From contig CP073341.1 of NCBI GenBank assembly GCA_018141785.1, forward strand, positions 434,001 to 498,000: a stretch of 64,000 nucleotides of DNA. The letters run 5' to 3'. Below are positions 55,403-64,000 of this stretch, piece by piece; the first letter of the stretch is position 1; each line of letters begins with the position of its first letter. Under the pieces are notes generated by a model. That model was given only the letters and a program-made list of their open reading frames with translations, was not told the DNA's origin and searched no databases. This stretch comes from Candidatus Paraprochloron terpiosi LD05. Its GTDB lineage: Bacteria > Cyanobacteriota > Cyanobacteriia > Cyanobacteriales > Prochloraceae. The translations under genes were made by a program, and so were the position numbers.

Positions 55403-56146
55403 TTACAATGTTAACACAAAATTGGCGGTGACATTTTGCACGTCATCCAGACTTTCTAGGGTATGAATTAATTTGAGGAGCGATACCCCTGTTTCCTCTT
55501 CGGTTACTTCTACGGTATTTTGAGGTATCCAACGTAATTCTACGTCCTTGACAGGGAAACCACAATCTTTTAAAGAGCGGTGTACTATTTCTATCTTAGC
55601 TACTTGAGCAAATACTTCTGCACCCTGAGTTTCCTCTTCACAAATCATTTCATATCTCTCGGCGTCTGCTAGGAGTGACGCTTCTAAGAGTTTTTCTTCG
55701 TCTATTTCTCCTTCTAAGAGGATAACTCCAAATTGTGCAAATATCCAGCTAACACAGCCCGTTTCTCCTAGGTTACCACCATTTTTGTTAAAAGCGGAAC
55801 GCAAATCCGCCGCCGTGCGATTGCGATTATCTGTCAGGGCTTCGATTAAAATAGCTACCCCCCCAGCACCGTAACCTTCATAGCGAATCTCTTCTAGATT
55901 AGCATCATCAGAGCTGAAAGTGCCTGCCCCTTTGGCGATCGCCTGTTGGATATTATTCTTAGGTATCCCCGCAGCTTTAGCTTTCTCAATCGCAGTCCGC
56001 AGTTGAAAGTTCCCATCCGGATCCGGGATACCATTTCGAGCAGCTACAATAATAGCCCGAGATAGTTGGGTGAAGGTCTTCCCCTTCTTCCCGTCTACTC
56101 TTTCCTTTTGACGCTTGATGTTTGCCCATTTACTATGACCAGCCAT
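55403..56146 (-). CDS. yebC: YebC/PmpR family transcription or translation factor
   Basis: 247 residues, full length. Starts MAGHSKWANIKRQKERVDGK, then FTQLSRAIIVAARNGIPDP, AGIPKNNIQQAIAKGAG, YEGYGAGGVAILIEALTDNR and LGETGCVSWIFAQ, all YebC hallmarks. Family members act as DNA-binding regulators or as ribosome-associated factors easing proline-stalled translation. 63 bases from the S9 peptidase start. Confidence 0.95.
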   Translation of the reverse strand: MAGHSKWANIKRQKERVDGKKGKTFTQLSRAIIVAARNGIPDPDGNFQLRTAIEKAKAAGIPKNNIQQAIAKGAGTFSSDDANLEEIRYEGYGAGGVAILIEALTDNRNRTAADLRSAFNKNGGNLGETGCVSWIFAQFGVILLEGEIDEEKLLEASLLADAERYEMICEEETQGAEVFAQVAKIEIVHRSLKDCGFPVKDVELRWIPQNTVEVTEEETGVSLLKLIHTLESLDDVQNVTANFVLTL

Positions 56147-56191
56147 TTTTTCAGTTACCAGTTACTAGTTACCAGCTCCCTCGTTTAGCAC

Positions 56192-57217
56192 CTACCACCT
56201 TCTGAGAGCATATAATACGGAACCCAGGAGTCCCACTTGGGGGTTTAAGATTACATGGAGTGGTATTCTTTCTACCAGGGAAGTGAATCGCCCTTTTTGC
56301 TGGAAAGCCTTTAAGAAAGAACCGTCGGTCATAAGGGGTAAAATTTTGGCTGCAATGCCCCCACCGATGTATAATCCTCCATAGGGTAATAGTTTGAGAG
56401 CAAGATTCCCCGCTTCCCTACCGTAGGCAGTCACAAACATCTCCATCACTTTAACACACAAGAAATCTTCTTTAGCTAGAGCTGAAGAAGCAATTATTGC
56501 TGCTGGATCTATTCTATCTTTTTCATCCTTCTCCTGTCCTTCCCAAGTTCTAATAGCATCTGCTATAGTAGGAGACTCTGGCAGAAATTGGCTATCCCGC
56601 AGAAACTGATAGATAGCTACGATACCCTGACCCGAAACTACCCTTTCTACAGAGATATGGTCCGTAGCGTATTTTTCCTGCAAATAGGTTAACAACTCAA
56701 ATTCTAATGAGACTTGGGGGGCAAAATCAGCATGACCCCCTTCCGTAGCAAAGACATGATAGTCGGAGTTCACTGGGACTAAAAAAGCCTGTCCCAAACC
56801 TGTTCCCGCTCCAATAACCCCAAGAGGGGCATTTTTATCCGGTTCCCCTGATTGTATAGTCTGGAGATCCGAGTCTGCCAAACCCAGGATACCGTAGCTA
56901 GCAGCAGCAAAGTCGTTAATTAAACTCACTCTCGTCATTTTTAGTTCCTGAGCAAGGCGATCGCTACTCAGGGACCAATTTAAATTAGTGAGTTGGGAGG
57001 TATTGTTCAATACTGGACCCGCAATGGCAAAACAGCCCTGTTGGGGAGTTTCCCTCTCGCTGGTAGCTATAAACTGCTGCACCATGGGTACCAGATCGGG
57101 AAATTGCTGACTGCTATAAGTTGCTTGGTGTAGAGTCTCTACAGTACCTTCTGCTAGCTGCACTAGCCTTAATATGGTCTTGGTACCGCCAATATCTCCT
57201 GCTACTACTAATGTCAT
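56192..57217 (-). CDS. glk: Glucokinase
   Basis: ATP-dependent phosphorylation of glucose. 341 residues. N-terminal phosphate loop VVAGDIGGTKTILRLVQL, FAIAGPVLNNTSQLTNLNW, SLINDFAAASYGI with the catalytic aspartate, GAGTGLGQAFLVPV, ATEGGHADFAPQ and LYIGGGIAAKILPL. Matches the bacterial Glk (not ROK) family. Complete. Confidence 0.94.
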   Translation of the reverse strand: MTLVVAGDIGGTKTILRLVQLAEGTVETLHQATYSSQQFPDLVPMVQQFIATSERETPQQGCFAIAGPVLNNTSQLTNLNWSLSSDRLAQELKMTRVSLINDFAAASYGILGLADSDLQTIQSGEPDKNAPLGVIGAGTGLGQAFLVPVNSDYHVFATEGGHADFAPQVSLEFELLTYLQEKYATDHISVERVVSGQGIVAIYQFLRDSQFLPESPTIADAIRTWEGQEKDEKDRIDPAAIIASSALAKEDFLCVKVMEMFVTAYGREAGNLALKLLPYGGLYIGGGIAAKILPLMTDGSFLKAFQQKGRFTSLVERIPLHVILNPQVGLLGSVLYALRRW

Positions 57218-57270
57218 TGTTTTTTCAAGAGGGAATGAGGAAACGGGGAATAAAACTAAATATAGCTCAA

Positions 57271-57304
57271 TCTTAGCCCATCTTAGCCCATCTTAGCCCA
57301 TCTT
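57271..57304. repeat. TCTTAGCCCA tandem repeat
   Basis: Three exact tandem copies of TCTTAGCCCA at 57271-57300 plus a partial fourth, upstream of glk. It may sit in the glk promoter or leader. Confidence 0.85.
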
Positions 57305-57550
57305 TCCTCTCTGCGCCCTCTGCGCCTCTGTGGTTTTTCAATCTTCAAATCAAGGAGAAACCCAACATAGGTTTGCGCTGCAAGAAGGTCTAACAAAGGT
57401 TCTAAGCTACATCCTTCTGAGCCACTTCTAAAAGAAGAAAATGGACAGCCGCAGTTTATCTTGATGAGAAAGTTTACTGACGGTAGATAAAAGTTCGCGA
57501 TAAGGCATATAGAAACACAGAAGGGACTGAGAGTGCTTCTATAATAAACA
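57305..57550. other. Intergenic stretch upstream of the small membrane-protein gene
   Basis: Starts with CTGCGCCCTCTGCGCCTC, a dispersed repeat fragment. No coding sequence or clear regulatory site is seen. Confidence 0.4.
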
Positions 57551-58024
57551 CTACAGCAATTTATTTGAATCCCGCAATAGCCTAATCATTATAGTAGCTG
57601 TAATTAAACTAAAGACAACTAAGCCCACAGGTATGCCCACAAACAAGCCCAAAATAACGTTCACAACTTCGCCCATAGCTTCGCCCACAGCTGCGAACGC
57701 AACTAAGACTGCTCCCGACGCAGCATAGCCCACAGCATTAGCCAATATCCACCAACCAGCCCTTGAGACGTGCCTTCTGAGTACTAACCATTGTGGGAAC
57801 CCAAGTACAGATCCGAACCCAGCAAAGCCCACAGCTAGGCCCACAGCTCCCCCCAGAATAGTGGCAATTACCCACAAACCATCTATTGAGACGCGCCTTC
57901 TGAGTACTAACCATTGTGTAAACCCAAGTACAGCCCCCGGTACAGCTAAGCCCGTAGCTACCACCGCCTCGTCTCCCAATGTGACTAATAATTCTTGAAA
58001 ACCAAGTCTGGACTTGCTTTTCAC
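57551..58024 (-). CDS. Membrane protein with duplicated GFxQWLVLRRxVS unit
   Basis: 157 residues, very hydrophobic. Two internal copies of a module: LGFTQWLVLRRRVSIDGLWV and LGFPQWLVLRRHVSRAGWWI, each followed by a Gly/Ala-rich helix; DNA of the two copies is also alike. A third hydrophobic block (VVNVILGLFVGIPVGLVVFS) ends the protein. QWLVLR-type membrane proteins are frequent in cyanobacteria; function unknown. Confidence 0.7.
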   Translation of the reverse strand: MKSKSRLGFQELLVTLGDEAVVATGLAVPGAVLGFTQWLVLRRRVSIDGLWVIATILGGAVGLAVGFAGFGSVLGFPQWLVLRRHVSRAGWWILANAVGYAASGAVLVAFAAVGEAMGEVVNVILGLFVGIPVGLVVFSLITATIMIRLLRDSNKLL

Positions 58025-58141
58025 GGACCTTTACTCTTTCCCGCCCGTAGCGCTATATCTGCGGTGCTTTGTCCAATGGCTAACTGATAATTGTTAAGTT
58101 TTAGACTAAGTATAAACTTTAAAAACATAAGTTACTAAAGT

Positions 58142-58429
58142 ATGTTAAACTATAAAAAACCAAGAAAATGGACAATGAGTAGCTACAGCCATAAAATCAC
58201 AGCAACCCAAAGCATTGGCCAAAAGTTTCAGTCTTTTGTGCAAGCCAAAATGGAGATTGGGTTAAAGAGTCATACATTAGTTGCCGCAGTACTAGCTTTT
58301 ATGCTCTTCTCCTTTTTGCCCACCTGGCAGCTTATCGGGAACTTTCCCAGTCAGTTAGCTGTAGCCGCTCCTGCTCCTAGCGCACAAGTTGGGACCACAC
58401 CTGGGGAGTTTGCAGTCAACGGGAACTAG
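58142..58429 (+). CDS. Unrecognised small protein with one hydrophobic helix
   Basis: 95 residues. N-terminal polar part, then a hydrophobic helix (TLVAAVLAFMLFSFLPTWQL) and an Ala/Pro-rich tail ending FAVNGN. It could be an exported or lipid-less anchored peptide. No family recognised; about 65 bases upstream of prfB on the same strand. Confidence 0.5.
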   Translation: MLNYKKPRKWTMSSYSHKITATQSIGQKFQSFVQAKMEIGLKSHTLVAAVLAFMLFSFLPTWQLIGNFPSQLAVAAPAPSAQVGTTPGEFAVNGN

Positions 58430-58494
58430 TGTCGGCACGAGCAACTAGGGTACCTCATATGCTATATTTTGAAATTGAGATATCTGAAAGTAAG

Positions 58495-59617
58495 ATGGAA
58501 ATCGAACAACTGAAACGAGAAGTAGAAACCATATCTTCGCGCCTGAGTAAAACTCAGGACTATCTTTGACCTTCCTGCTCTGTCTGCGAAAATAAAAGAC
58601 CTGGAGCAGTCAGCAGCTCAACCGGACTTTTGGGAGAGTCAGGAGGAAGCCCAAAGGACTCTGTCTGTATTAAACGAACTTAAATCCAACCTGGAACAAT
58701 ATAACAATTGGCAGCAAACCCTGGAAGATACCAAGGCGATCGCAGAACTCCTGGAACTGGAAATGGACGAAGCTTTACAACAGGAAGCCCAAACCAATTT
58801 GAGCCAACTGTCCCTCCAACTAGACGCTTTTGAACTACAACAACTTTTGTCCGGTCCTTACGACGCCAAAGGGGCTGTTTTAACTATCAATGCTGGCGCT
58901 GGGGGAACTGATGCTCAAGACTGGGTGGAAATGCTGTTGCGCATGTACAAGCGTTGGGGGGAACTGCAGGGCTATGGGGTGCATTTGACGGAACTCTCTC
59001 CAGGAGAGGAGGCGGGAATTAAGTCTGTTACTATCGAAATTGAGGGGCGTTACGCCTACGGCTATCTGAAAGCGGAAAAAGGTACTCACCGTTTGGTGCG
59101 CATTTCCCCTTTTAACGCCAATGGTAAGCGTCAAACTAGCTTTGCGGGGGTGGAAGTAATGCCTGCTTTAGGCGCTGAGGATCCTAATTTGGACATTCCA
59201 GAGAAAGACTTGGCAATTACTACTTCCCGTTCCGGTGGTAAAGGGGGACAAAACGTTAATAAAGTGGAAACAGCAGTGCGAATCGTTCACGTTCCCACTG
59301 GTATTGCGGTACGCTGTACTCAAGAACGGTCCCAACTGCAAAATAAGGAAAAAGCCTTGGCTATTCTGAAAGCAAAATTACTAGTTATTCTCCAAGAACA
59401 ACGGGCTCAGGCAATTGCCGAAATTCGCGGCGATATGGTAGAAGCAGCTTGGGGCAACCAAATTAGGAATTATGTCTTTCATCCTTATCAAATGGTTAAG
59501 GATTTACGGACTAATGTAGAAACTACTGGTATTAATGAGGTGATGAATGGCAATATTAATGATTTTATAGAAGCTTATTTACGGCAAGAAAATCAATTAG
59601 TAGGCAACAATATATGA
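58495..59617 (+). CDS. prfB: Peptide chain release factor 2, with programmed +1 frameshift
   Basis: Terminates translation at UGA/UAA. Frame 0 covers [20 protein letters not shown] then QDYL and TGA at 58567-58569; the main frame continues from GAC at 58568 ([20 protein letters not shown]). The site AGGAC-TAT-CTT-TGA-C copies the classical autoregulatory signal (SD-like AGGA, slippery CTT, stop TGA-C). Later motifs: [12 protein letters not shown] with GGQ loop [18 protein letters not shown], and the SPF anticodon tripeptide in [16 protein letters not shown]. About 373 residues when shifted. Confidence 0.95.
58556..58570 (+). promoter_or_regulatory. prfB programmed frameshift signal
   Basis: AGGACTATCTTTGAC: SD-like AGGA three bases before the slippery TAT-CTT, followed by in-frame stop TGA and C. 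Low RF2 favours slippage past the stop, raising RF2 synthesis. Confidence 0.9.
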
Positions 59618-59778
59618 ATCAAGAACCTGCACCACAAATAAACGAAGTAAAACCTAGTTATGTAAAACTTGCTATGCGTAATATGGTACGGAAGGGAGGG
59701 AAGTCCTTGTTCCATTTTTTCCTCACTGCCACTGGTTTGCTAGCATTTTTGATTGGTGTTTCTTATTTAACTCGCTGA
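59614..59778 (+). CDS. DUF3285 family small membrane protein
   Basis: 54 residues, [40 protein letters not shown], then a helix [14 protein letters not shown]. Matches the cyanobacterial DUF3285 family found between prfB and ybeY. The ATG overlaps the prfB stop (ATGA). Too short for length-based gene finding. Function unknown. Confidence 0.85.
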   Translation: MNQEPAPQINEVKPSYVKLAMRNMVRKGGKSLFHFFLTATGLLAFLIGVSYLTR

Positions 59779-59788
59779 AGTAAGGTTG

Positions 59789-60280
59789 ATGCAGTCCTTG
59801 AAAACTCCGATTATAGAAGTGGTGGTGAACGTCCAAGGCGGTGCGTCCTTAGTGGGAGCAGAAACGTGGCAGAATTGGTTTCGTACCTGGTTGGGGATAC
59901 TGGAATCTCATTTACCAGCAGCCCATAGCTACGAAGTCACCTTGCGTTTGACTGACGATTTAGAAATTCAGTCCCTCAATGGTCAATACCGTCACCTGGA
60001 TAAACCTACAGATGTTTTAGCTTTTGCGAACCTAGAAGACGAAATTCTGACCCCATCAGTTGAACTAAAAGAACCTTTATATCTGGGAGATCTAGTTATT
60101 TCTGTTGATACAGCTTCTCGTCAGGCTAAGGAAGCGCACCACTCTTTGATAACGGAATTAGCGTGGTTGGCTGCTCACGGTTTACTCCATCTGTTAGGCT
60201 GGGATCATCCCGATGATGAGAGTCTAGTTGCTATGATTGCACTGCAAAAGAATATGTTGCAAGAAATCGGTTTAGGATAG
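59789..60280 (+). CDS. ybeY: Endoribonuclease YbeY (rRNA maturation factor)
   Basis: Zinc-dependent RNase for 16S rRNA 3' maturation and ribosome quality control. About 163 residues. RLTDDLEIQSLNGQYRHLDK, PTDVLAFANL, LYLGDLVISVDTASRQA and the zinc motif HGLLHLLGWDHPDD (HGxLHLxGyDH). Starts at ATG 59789, 10 bases after the DUF3285 gene; followed 3 bases later by dgkA, the conserved ybeY-dgkA order. Confidence 0.95.
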   Translation: MQSLKTPIIEVVVNVQGGASLVGAETWQNWFRTWLGILESHLPAAHSYEVTLRLTDDLEIQSLNGQYRHLDKPTDVLAFANLEDEILTPSVELKEPLYLGDLVISVDTASRQAKEAHHSLITELAWLAAHGLLHLLGWDHPDDESLVAMIALQKNMLQEIGLG

Positions 60281-60283
60281 CCT

Positions 60284-60715
60284 ATGTTAAAGGATTCGGA
60301 ACAATCTAACACCGCTAACCGGGAGATGGCTTGGCATGTTGCTCCCAATTTGCTGATGAGTTTTAAATATGCTTGGTGTGGAGTACAATATGCTTTTAGC
60401 ACTCAACGCAATTTCCGTATTCATCTGGGAATTGGCTTGCTTGCCATGGTTTTGGGTGTTTTCTTCCGGGTGAGGGCAGTGGAAATGGCTGTACTCTTGC
60501 TCACTATTGCTTTGGTATTGATTTTGGAGTTGTTAAATACGGCTATGGAATCTTTAGTTGACCTCACCTTGGGGCAATCCTATCATGAATTAGCTAAAAT
60601 TGCTAAGGACTGCGCTGCTGGAGCTGTCCTAATTGCTTCTCTAGCCGCTTTAATAGTAGCGGTTTTGATTTTTTGCTCTCACCTGTTAGCACGTATCATG
60701 CCAGTTACTAGTTAG
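60284..60715 (+). CDS. dgkA: Diacylglycerol/undecaprenol kinase (DgkA family)
   Basis: Small integral membrane lipid kinase. 143 residues with the signature VLILELLNTAMESLVDLTLG and AKDCAAGAVLIASLAALI plus three hydrophobic helices; the N-terminal SFKYAWCGVQYAFSTQRNFR is the conserved family amphipathic start. In gram-positives and cyanobacteria this branch may use undecaprenol. Directly after ybeY. Confidence 0.92.
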   Translation: MLKDSEQSNTANREMAWHVAPNLLMSFKYAWCGVQYAFSTQRNFRIHLGIGLLAMVLGVFFRVRAVEMAVLLLTIALVLILELLNTAMESLVDLTLGQSYHELAKIAKDCAAGAVLIASLAALIVAVLIFCSHLLARIMPVTS

Positions 60716-60755
60716 CACGTACCATGACAGTTACCAGTGTAAGGAGGTATGATTT

Positions 60756-61346
60756 TTGATTCTTGTTATCGACAATTACGATAGCTTTACTTATAATCTG
60801 GTGCAGTATTTGGGGGAATTGGGTTTAGAATTGCCAGTTGCTGAGAAAATTGAAGTGTATCGCAACGATAAAATATCCCTGGCAGAAATTACTCAACTGC
60901 AACCGGATGGAATTGTTATTTCTCCCGGTCCCGGTCGTCCTGAGGACGGAGGCATTTCTTTAGCATTAATTGCCGAATTTGGTAGTCAAATACCGATTTT
61001 AGGGGTTTGCTTAGGACATCAAAGTATCGGGCAAGCATTTGGAGGTAAAATCGTTGCCGCTCCTGTTTTGATGCATGGGAAAACTTCCTCGATTTATCAC
61101 ATCGGAGAGGGAGTGTTTGCGGGGATAGTTAGTCCTTTTACTGCTACTCGTTATCATAGTTTGGCTATTGAGCGAGAAAGCTGTCCTTCGGTGCTGGAAG
61201 TAACTGCATGGGTTGAAGATGGCACGATTATGGGTATCAGACACCGGGACTATCCCCATATCCAAGGGGTACAATTTCATCCTGAGAGTATTTTAACAGA
61301 TATGGGCAAGAAGTTATTGTGCAATTTTCTCCTTAGTTTAGAGTAG
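60756..61346 (+). CDS. trpG: Anthranilate/aminodeoxychorismate synthase glutaminase subunit
   Basis: Class I glutamine amidotransferase giving ammonia for anthranilate (tryptophan) or aminodeoxychorismate (folate). 196 residues: [37 protein letters not shown], nucleophile [24 protein letters not shown], and [15 protein letters not shown] with the catalytic His-Glu. TTG at 60756 is the start: AAGGAGG at 60741-60747 is 8 bases before it and an ATG at 60749 is out of frame. Whether trpG or pabA cannot be told; it may serve both. Confidence 0.92.
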   Translation: MILVIDNYDSFTYNLVQYLGELGLELPVAEKIEVYRNDKISLAEITQLQPDGIVISPGPGRPEDGGISLALIAEFGSQIPILGVCLGHQSIGQAFGGKIVAAPVLMHGKTSSIYHIGEGVFAGIVSPFTATRYHSLAIERESCPSVLEVTAWVEDGTIMGIRHRDYPHIQGVQFHPESILTDMGKKLLCNFLLSLE

Positions 61347-61372
61347 TTTGATATCTATTAACAATTAATACC

Positions 61373-62155
61373 ATGGAACGCCGACAAATAATTAAATATG
61401 GTGGGATAAGTTTACTCAGCGCCATGGCTGCTACTTGGACTGCTCGAACCACAGCTCAAACATCACCTCTGAGGGTACAATGGCTGGGGCATACTTGTTT
61501 TTTATTTACTGGTGACGGTTTGCGGATCTTGGTCAATCCCTATCGTAACCTGGGTTGTACTGCTGGATATAGCTTACCGGATTTAGAACCAGATTTGGTC
61601 TTAATTAGCAGTCGTCTTTTGGACGAAGGGGCAATTGATAAATTCCAGGATTCGTCGAGAATATTATTTGAACCAGGACTTTTCAACATTTTGGGTTTCC
61701 AATTTCAAGGTGTTGCTCTGGATCACGATCGCGAAGGGGGAAGAAGGTTTGGAACTAATGTAGCGTGGAGTTGGACTCAGGGGGGAATTAAGATTGTCCA
61801 TTTGGGAGGTGCAGCTTCTAAGATAGATTTGGAACAGAAAATTCTCTTGGGACGACCGGATCTAGCTTTAGTTCCTGTGGGGGCTGGGGATAGGGTTCCG
61901 AAGGCTTATAATCCTACTGATGCAGTACAAGCGATTAAAGTACTGGATCCTAAGGTGGTGATTCCTACTCATTATCTTACCGAAGCTGCCGAGGACAATA
62001 CCTGCGACCTTTTACCAGTTGATGCGTTTTTGCAGTTAGTTGACGTGAGTAATGTTAAGCGTCTTGACCAGGATACAATTACTATTAGACCGGAAGATTT
62101 GCCCTCTAGTTTGGTAATTAGAGTGTTGAGCGATGGCTCGGTTTTGCAATCTTAA
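61373..62155 (+). CDS. MBL-fold metallo-hydrolase, probably exported
   Basis: 260 residues. MERRQIIKYGGISLLSAMAA has an RRQ-type twin-arginine-like start and ends near TTAQT, so Tat export is possible. Mature part resembles UPF0173/YfiR-like MBL hydrolases: QWLGHTCFLFTGDGLRILVN, DHDREGGRRFGTNVAWSW, KIVHLGGAASKIDLEQKI, and VVIPTHYLTEAAED. The usual HxHxDH metal motif is missing; only GH and TH histidines remain, so metal binding may differ. Substrate unknown. Confidence 0.8.
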   Translation: MERRQIIKYGGISLLSAMAATWTARTTAQTSPLRVQWLGHTCFLFTGDGLRILVNPYRNLGCTAGYSLPDLEPDLVLISSRLLDEGAIDKFQDSSRILFEPGLFNILGFQFQGVALDHDREGGRRFGTNVAWSWTQGGIKIVHLGGAASKIDLEQKILLGRPDLALVPVGAGDRVPKAYNPTDAVQAIKVLDPKVVIPTHYLTEAAEDNTCDLLPVDAFLQLVDVSNVKRLDQDTITIRPEDLPSSLVIRVLSDGSVLQS

Positions 62156-62240
62156 TTGGTTTGATTTAACCGCAGAGACGCAGAGGACACAGAGGAAGAG
62201 AAGGGAGTTTATGGGTAAGGTGTCCGAAGTCACTAAATAA

Positions 62241-62645
62241 TTACTGAAAAATCTGAGCAACGGGAGTGGTAAATCCTGGAAGCAAGGGTGAGGTGAGGGT
62301 GTCACCGGCGAGGAGCGTGTTGACGAGTTGTAATTGAGTATTTTTTTGGCGATAGATTGTTATGGTTTTCAGTTGCCAACTGACGATCCAGTATTCCTAG
62401 ACACCATGTAGGGAATAGAGTTTGAGTTTGACTTCTTTGTCTCGTTGTTTGTTGCCCTCACCAGGGGAGAGGATCTCGACGATTAGTTCAGGAGCGACGG
62501 TTAGGTGTCCTGCTTCATCAATGCCTTTGGCGAGGCGGGCGCGGCTAATCCAAATGAGATTTGGAATAACAGCGTCGGTGGAGGTGAAGATAATGCCTGG
62601 TGTTTGAAAGGCACTTTCCAGGCGAACGTGCAGTTTCCCTGCTGC
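62241..62645 (-). pseudogene. Uma2-family gene remnant with nonsense codon
   Basis: C-terminal two thirds of a Uma2 protein on the minus strand: [54 protein letters not shown], then TAG at 62397-62399 where the family has a sense codon (V-Q-EYWIVDW), then EYWIVSWQLKTITIYRQKN to GFTTPVAQIF and TAA at 62241. The N-terminus is missing, replaced by the abutting monooxygenase fragment. Confidence 0.8.
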
Positions 62646-62654
62646 GCTCTGGTG

Positions 62655-62867
62655 AAGAATATGGAAAGCGCTGGGTACATAAACCACAAGCTAAAACGTT
62701 GTCTAGAAAAGCCTTCCAGATACATTCTATTAGTTAATTGGGAAAAGCTTGAAGACCACACTGTAGGGTTTCGTGGTTCACAGGATTATGAAGAATGGAA
62801 GGCACTATTACACCACTATTATAATCCTTTTCCTGTTGTTGAGCATTATGATGCTATCCCTATATAA
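62655..62867 (+). pseudogene. Antibiotic biosynthesis monooxygenase (ABM) domain fragment
   Basis: Last 65 or so residues of an ABM-type dimeric alpha-beta barrel protein: [60 protein letters not shown]. The 5' part is missing; upstream sequence is the antisense of the Uma2 remnant, so the two broken genes meet head to head at about 62650. Confidence 0.7.
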
Positions 62868-62936
62868 TGAGCATTTTGTTGGGTAAGGCTTAATAAACCG
62901 CAGAGAGGAAGAGAAGAGAGTTGTAATGTAAGTATC

Positions 62937-62953
62937 GGTGGGCATTGCCCACC
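62937..62953. repeat. GGTGGGCATTGCCCACC hairpin repeat, copy 5
   Basis: Palindrome 8 bases after the leuS stop (minus strand), possibly acting as its transcript end. Confidence 0.7.
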
Positions 62954-62960
62954 CTACAAG

Positions 62961-64000
62961 CTATTTCTTGGCTAGGACGAAGTTAACCAATTTTCCTGGG
63001 ACTACAATTACTTTTTTCACTTCTTTCCCTTTTAGGTATTTTTGTCCTACTGGTGAGGAGCGGGCATATTGTTCCAAAGTTTGTTTATCTTGGGTGGCGG
63101 TCACTTGAATTGTGCCCCGAGTTTTGCCCATAATCTGAATTACTAAGGTAATTTCATCGACTACTAAAGCTTGGGAGTCGGGTTGTGGCCAATTTTGCTC
63201 ATGTACGGAGCTTTTTTTCTCTAATTGATACCACAATTCTTCGCTAATATGGGGGGCAAAAGGTGCTAGGAGTATTATCAAGGTTTCAATTCCTTCTTTA
63301 TAGACAGGGGAAGATTTGCATTTGCTTGCTCCCAGGGAATTACTCAATTTCATCAATTCGGAAATGGCAGTATTAAACTGATAGGGAGGGGCTAAATCTG
63401 TGGATACATCTTTAATGGCGGTATGAATTGATCGGCGCAAATCTTTTTCTTCTTTCTGGTTGCTTTTTCCTTGTTTGTTGTGAGCAAATTCTGTTACTAA
63501 ACGCCACACTCGATTCAGGAAGCGAAATTGCCCTTCTACGTCGGCGTCATCCCACTCCAAATCCTTCTCGGGGGGTGCTTTAAATAAGATGAACATCCGG
63601 GCTGTATCTGCTCCATATTTACCCAAAACTTCCTGGGGGTCCACTCCATTGTATTTGGATTTGGACATCTTTTCGTAGAAGACGGATAATGATTCTCCTG
63701 TCTCTGGATCTGAAGGATTTTTCGGGTCTACCTTTGCTGAGGGAATGTATTTCCCGGTTTTGGGGTTTTTATAGGTTATCCCCTGCACCATTCCTTGGGT
63801 GAGCAACCGTTGGAAGGGTTCGTTAAAATTGAGTAAACCTCTGTCTCGTAAGACTTTGGTAAAGAATCGGGAATACAATAAGTGGAGAATTGCATGTTCA
63901 ATTCCCCCCACATACTGATCTACTTCCATCCAATCATTTACTTTACCAGCTCCAAAGGCTTCTTCTTCGTTTTTGGCATCGGGATAACGGAGGAAATACC
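62961..64000 (-). CDS. leuS: Leucyl-tRNA synthetase, C-terminal part
   Basis: Charges tRNA-Leu. The window holds the last 346 codons; the gene runs off the right edge. Visible: [20 protein letters not shown] (catalytic-domain end), [20 protein letters not shown] (class I KMSKS loop), [20 protein letters not shown], the anticodon-binding helical domain with [14 protein letters not shown], and the C-terminal domain ending LVNFVLAKK. The frame continues without a start at the right edge ([13 protein letters not shown]). Confidence 0.95.
   Translation of the reverse strand, partial: YFLRYPDAKNEEEAFGAGKVNDWMEVDQYVGGIEHAILHLLYSRFFTKVLRDRGLLNFNEPFQRLLTQGMVQGITYKNPKTGKYIPSAKVDPKNPSDPETGESLSVFYEKMSKSKYNGVDPQEVLGKYGADTARMFILFKAPPEKDLEWDDADVEGQFRFLNRVWRLVTEFAHNKQGKSNQKEEKDLRRSIHTAIKDVSTDLAPPYQFNTAISELMKLSNSLGASKCKSSPVYKEGIETLIILLAPFAPHISEELWYQLEKKSSVHEQNWPQPDSQALVVDEITLVIQIMGKTRGTIQVTATQDKQTLEQYARSSPVGQKYLKGKEVKKVIVVPGKLVNFVLAKK

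Noticed and set aside
57271..57304. CRISPR-like or iteron origin
   Set aside because: Only three short direct copies with no spacer and no replication gene nearby.

Overview
The window comes from a cyanobacterium, probably a filamentous one rich in mobile DNA. The evidence is psbX, a ycf66-type gene, phosphoribulokinase, a ferredoxin-NADP reductase with a CpcD-like N-terminus, the pipX-pipY pair, sepF, several cyanobacteria-only DUF families (DUF2555, DUF3285, DUF3318, DUF3493) and at least 17 copies of the HIP1 octamer GCGATCGC. There are no rRNA genes. One tRNA gene (Thr, CGT) is present.

Layout. 0-6.1 kb: end of proC, sepF, and a type IV pilus operon pilM-pilN-pilO-pilQ. 6.3-17.3 kb: an RTX-repeat remnant, then housekeeping genes (HU, a CobD/HisC-like PLP enzyme, a cysteine-less flavoprotein, tmk, pipX-pipY, argG, tRNA-Thr, an esterase, coaBC, a DegT-type aminotransferase) and a Uma2 gene. 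17.4-21.0 kb: a glycosyltransferase-GtrA gene broken by a full-length group II intron and by a nonsense codon. 21.6-27.5 kb: GNAT, DUF3318, accC, yggT, psbX, ycf66, two TolB-like lipoproteins and a coiled-coil protein. 27.6-31.5 kb: folC, interrupted by a second apparently intact group II intron. 31.6-34.3 kb: an unknown gene and inverted, ORF-less intron relics. 34.4-44.3 kb: prk, petH, ftsH, a DUF433/DUF5615 toxin-antitoxin-like pair, a fused BsuBI/PstI-type restriction-modification protein and lysS. 44.4-52.5 kb: a graveyard of two tnpB pseudogenes, nested group II introns and many tiny palindromes. 52.5-64 kb: a DUF2887 nuclease-like gene, an S9 peptidase, yebC, glk, prfB with its programmed frameshift, DUF3285, ybeY, dgkA, a trpG/pabA-type gene, a metallo-hydrolase and the 3' part of leuS.

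The most unusual content is a set of very small palindromic elements, labelled P1-P6 here. P1 (26-33 nt, nine copies) has a constant core GGCAT-N-ATGGC with one conserved internal mismatch and outer stems that vary in a compensatory way. At two intron loci it sits in frame between the reverse transcriptase and the HNH domain and supplies TGA-TTA-ATG, turning one fused protein into two adjacent ORFs. P4 (about 102 nt) sits in frame inside two unrelated proteins at the same target TTCCAAAC. P2 is lodged in domain V of two introns at the same spot. P5 and P6 break a tnpB gene. These resemble in kind the small dispersed repeats reported from Nostoc and the in-frame palindromic elements of Rickettsia, but family membership cannot be tested here. 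Nesting gives a relative order at one site: an outer intron entered tnpB, an inner intron entered the outer intron's RT gene, and palindromes are found at every level.
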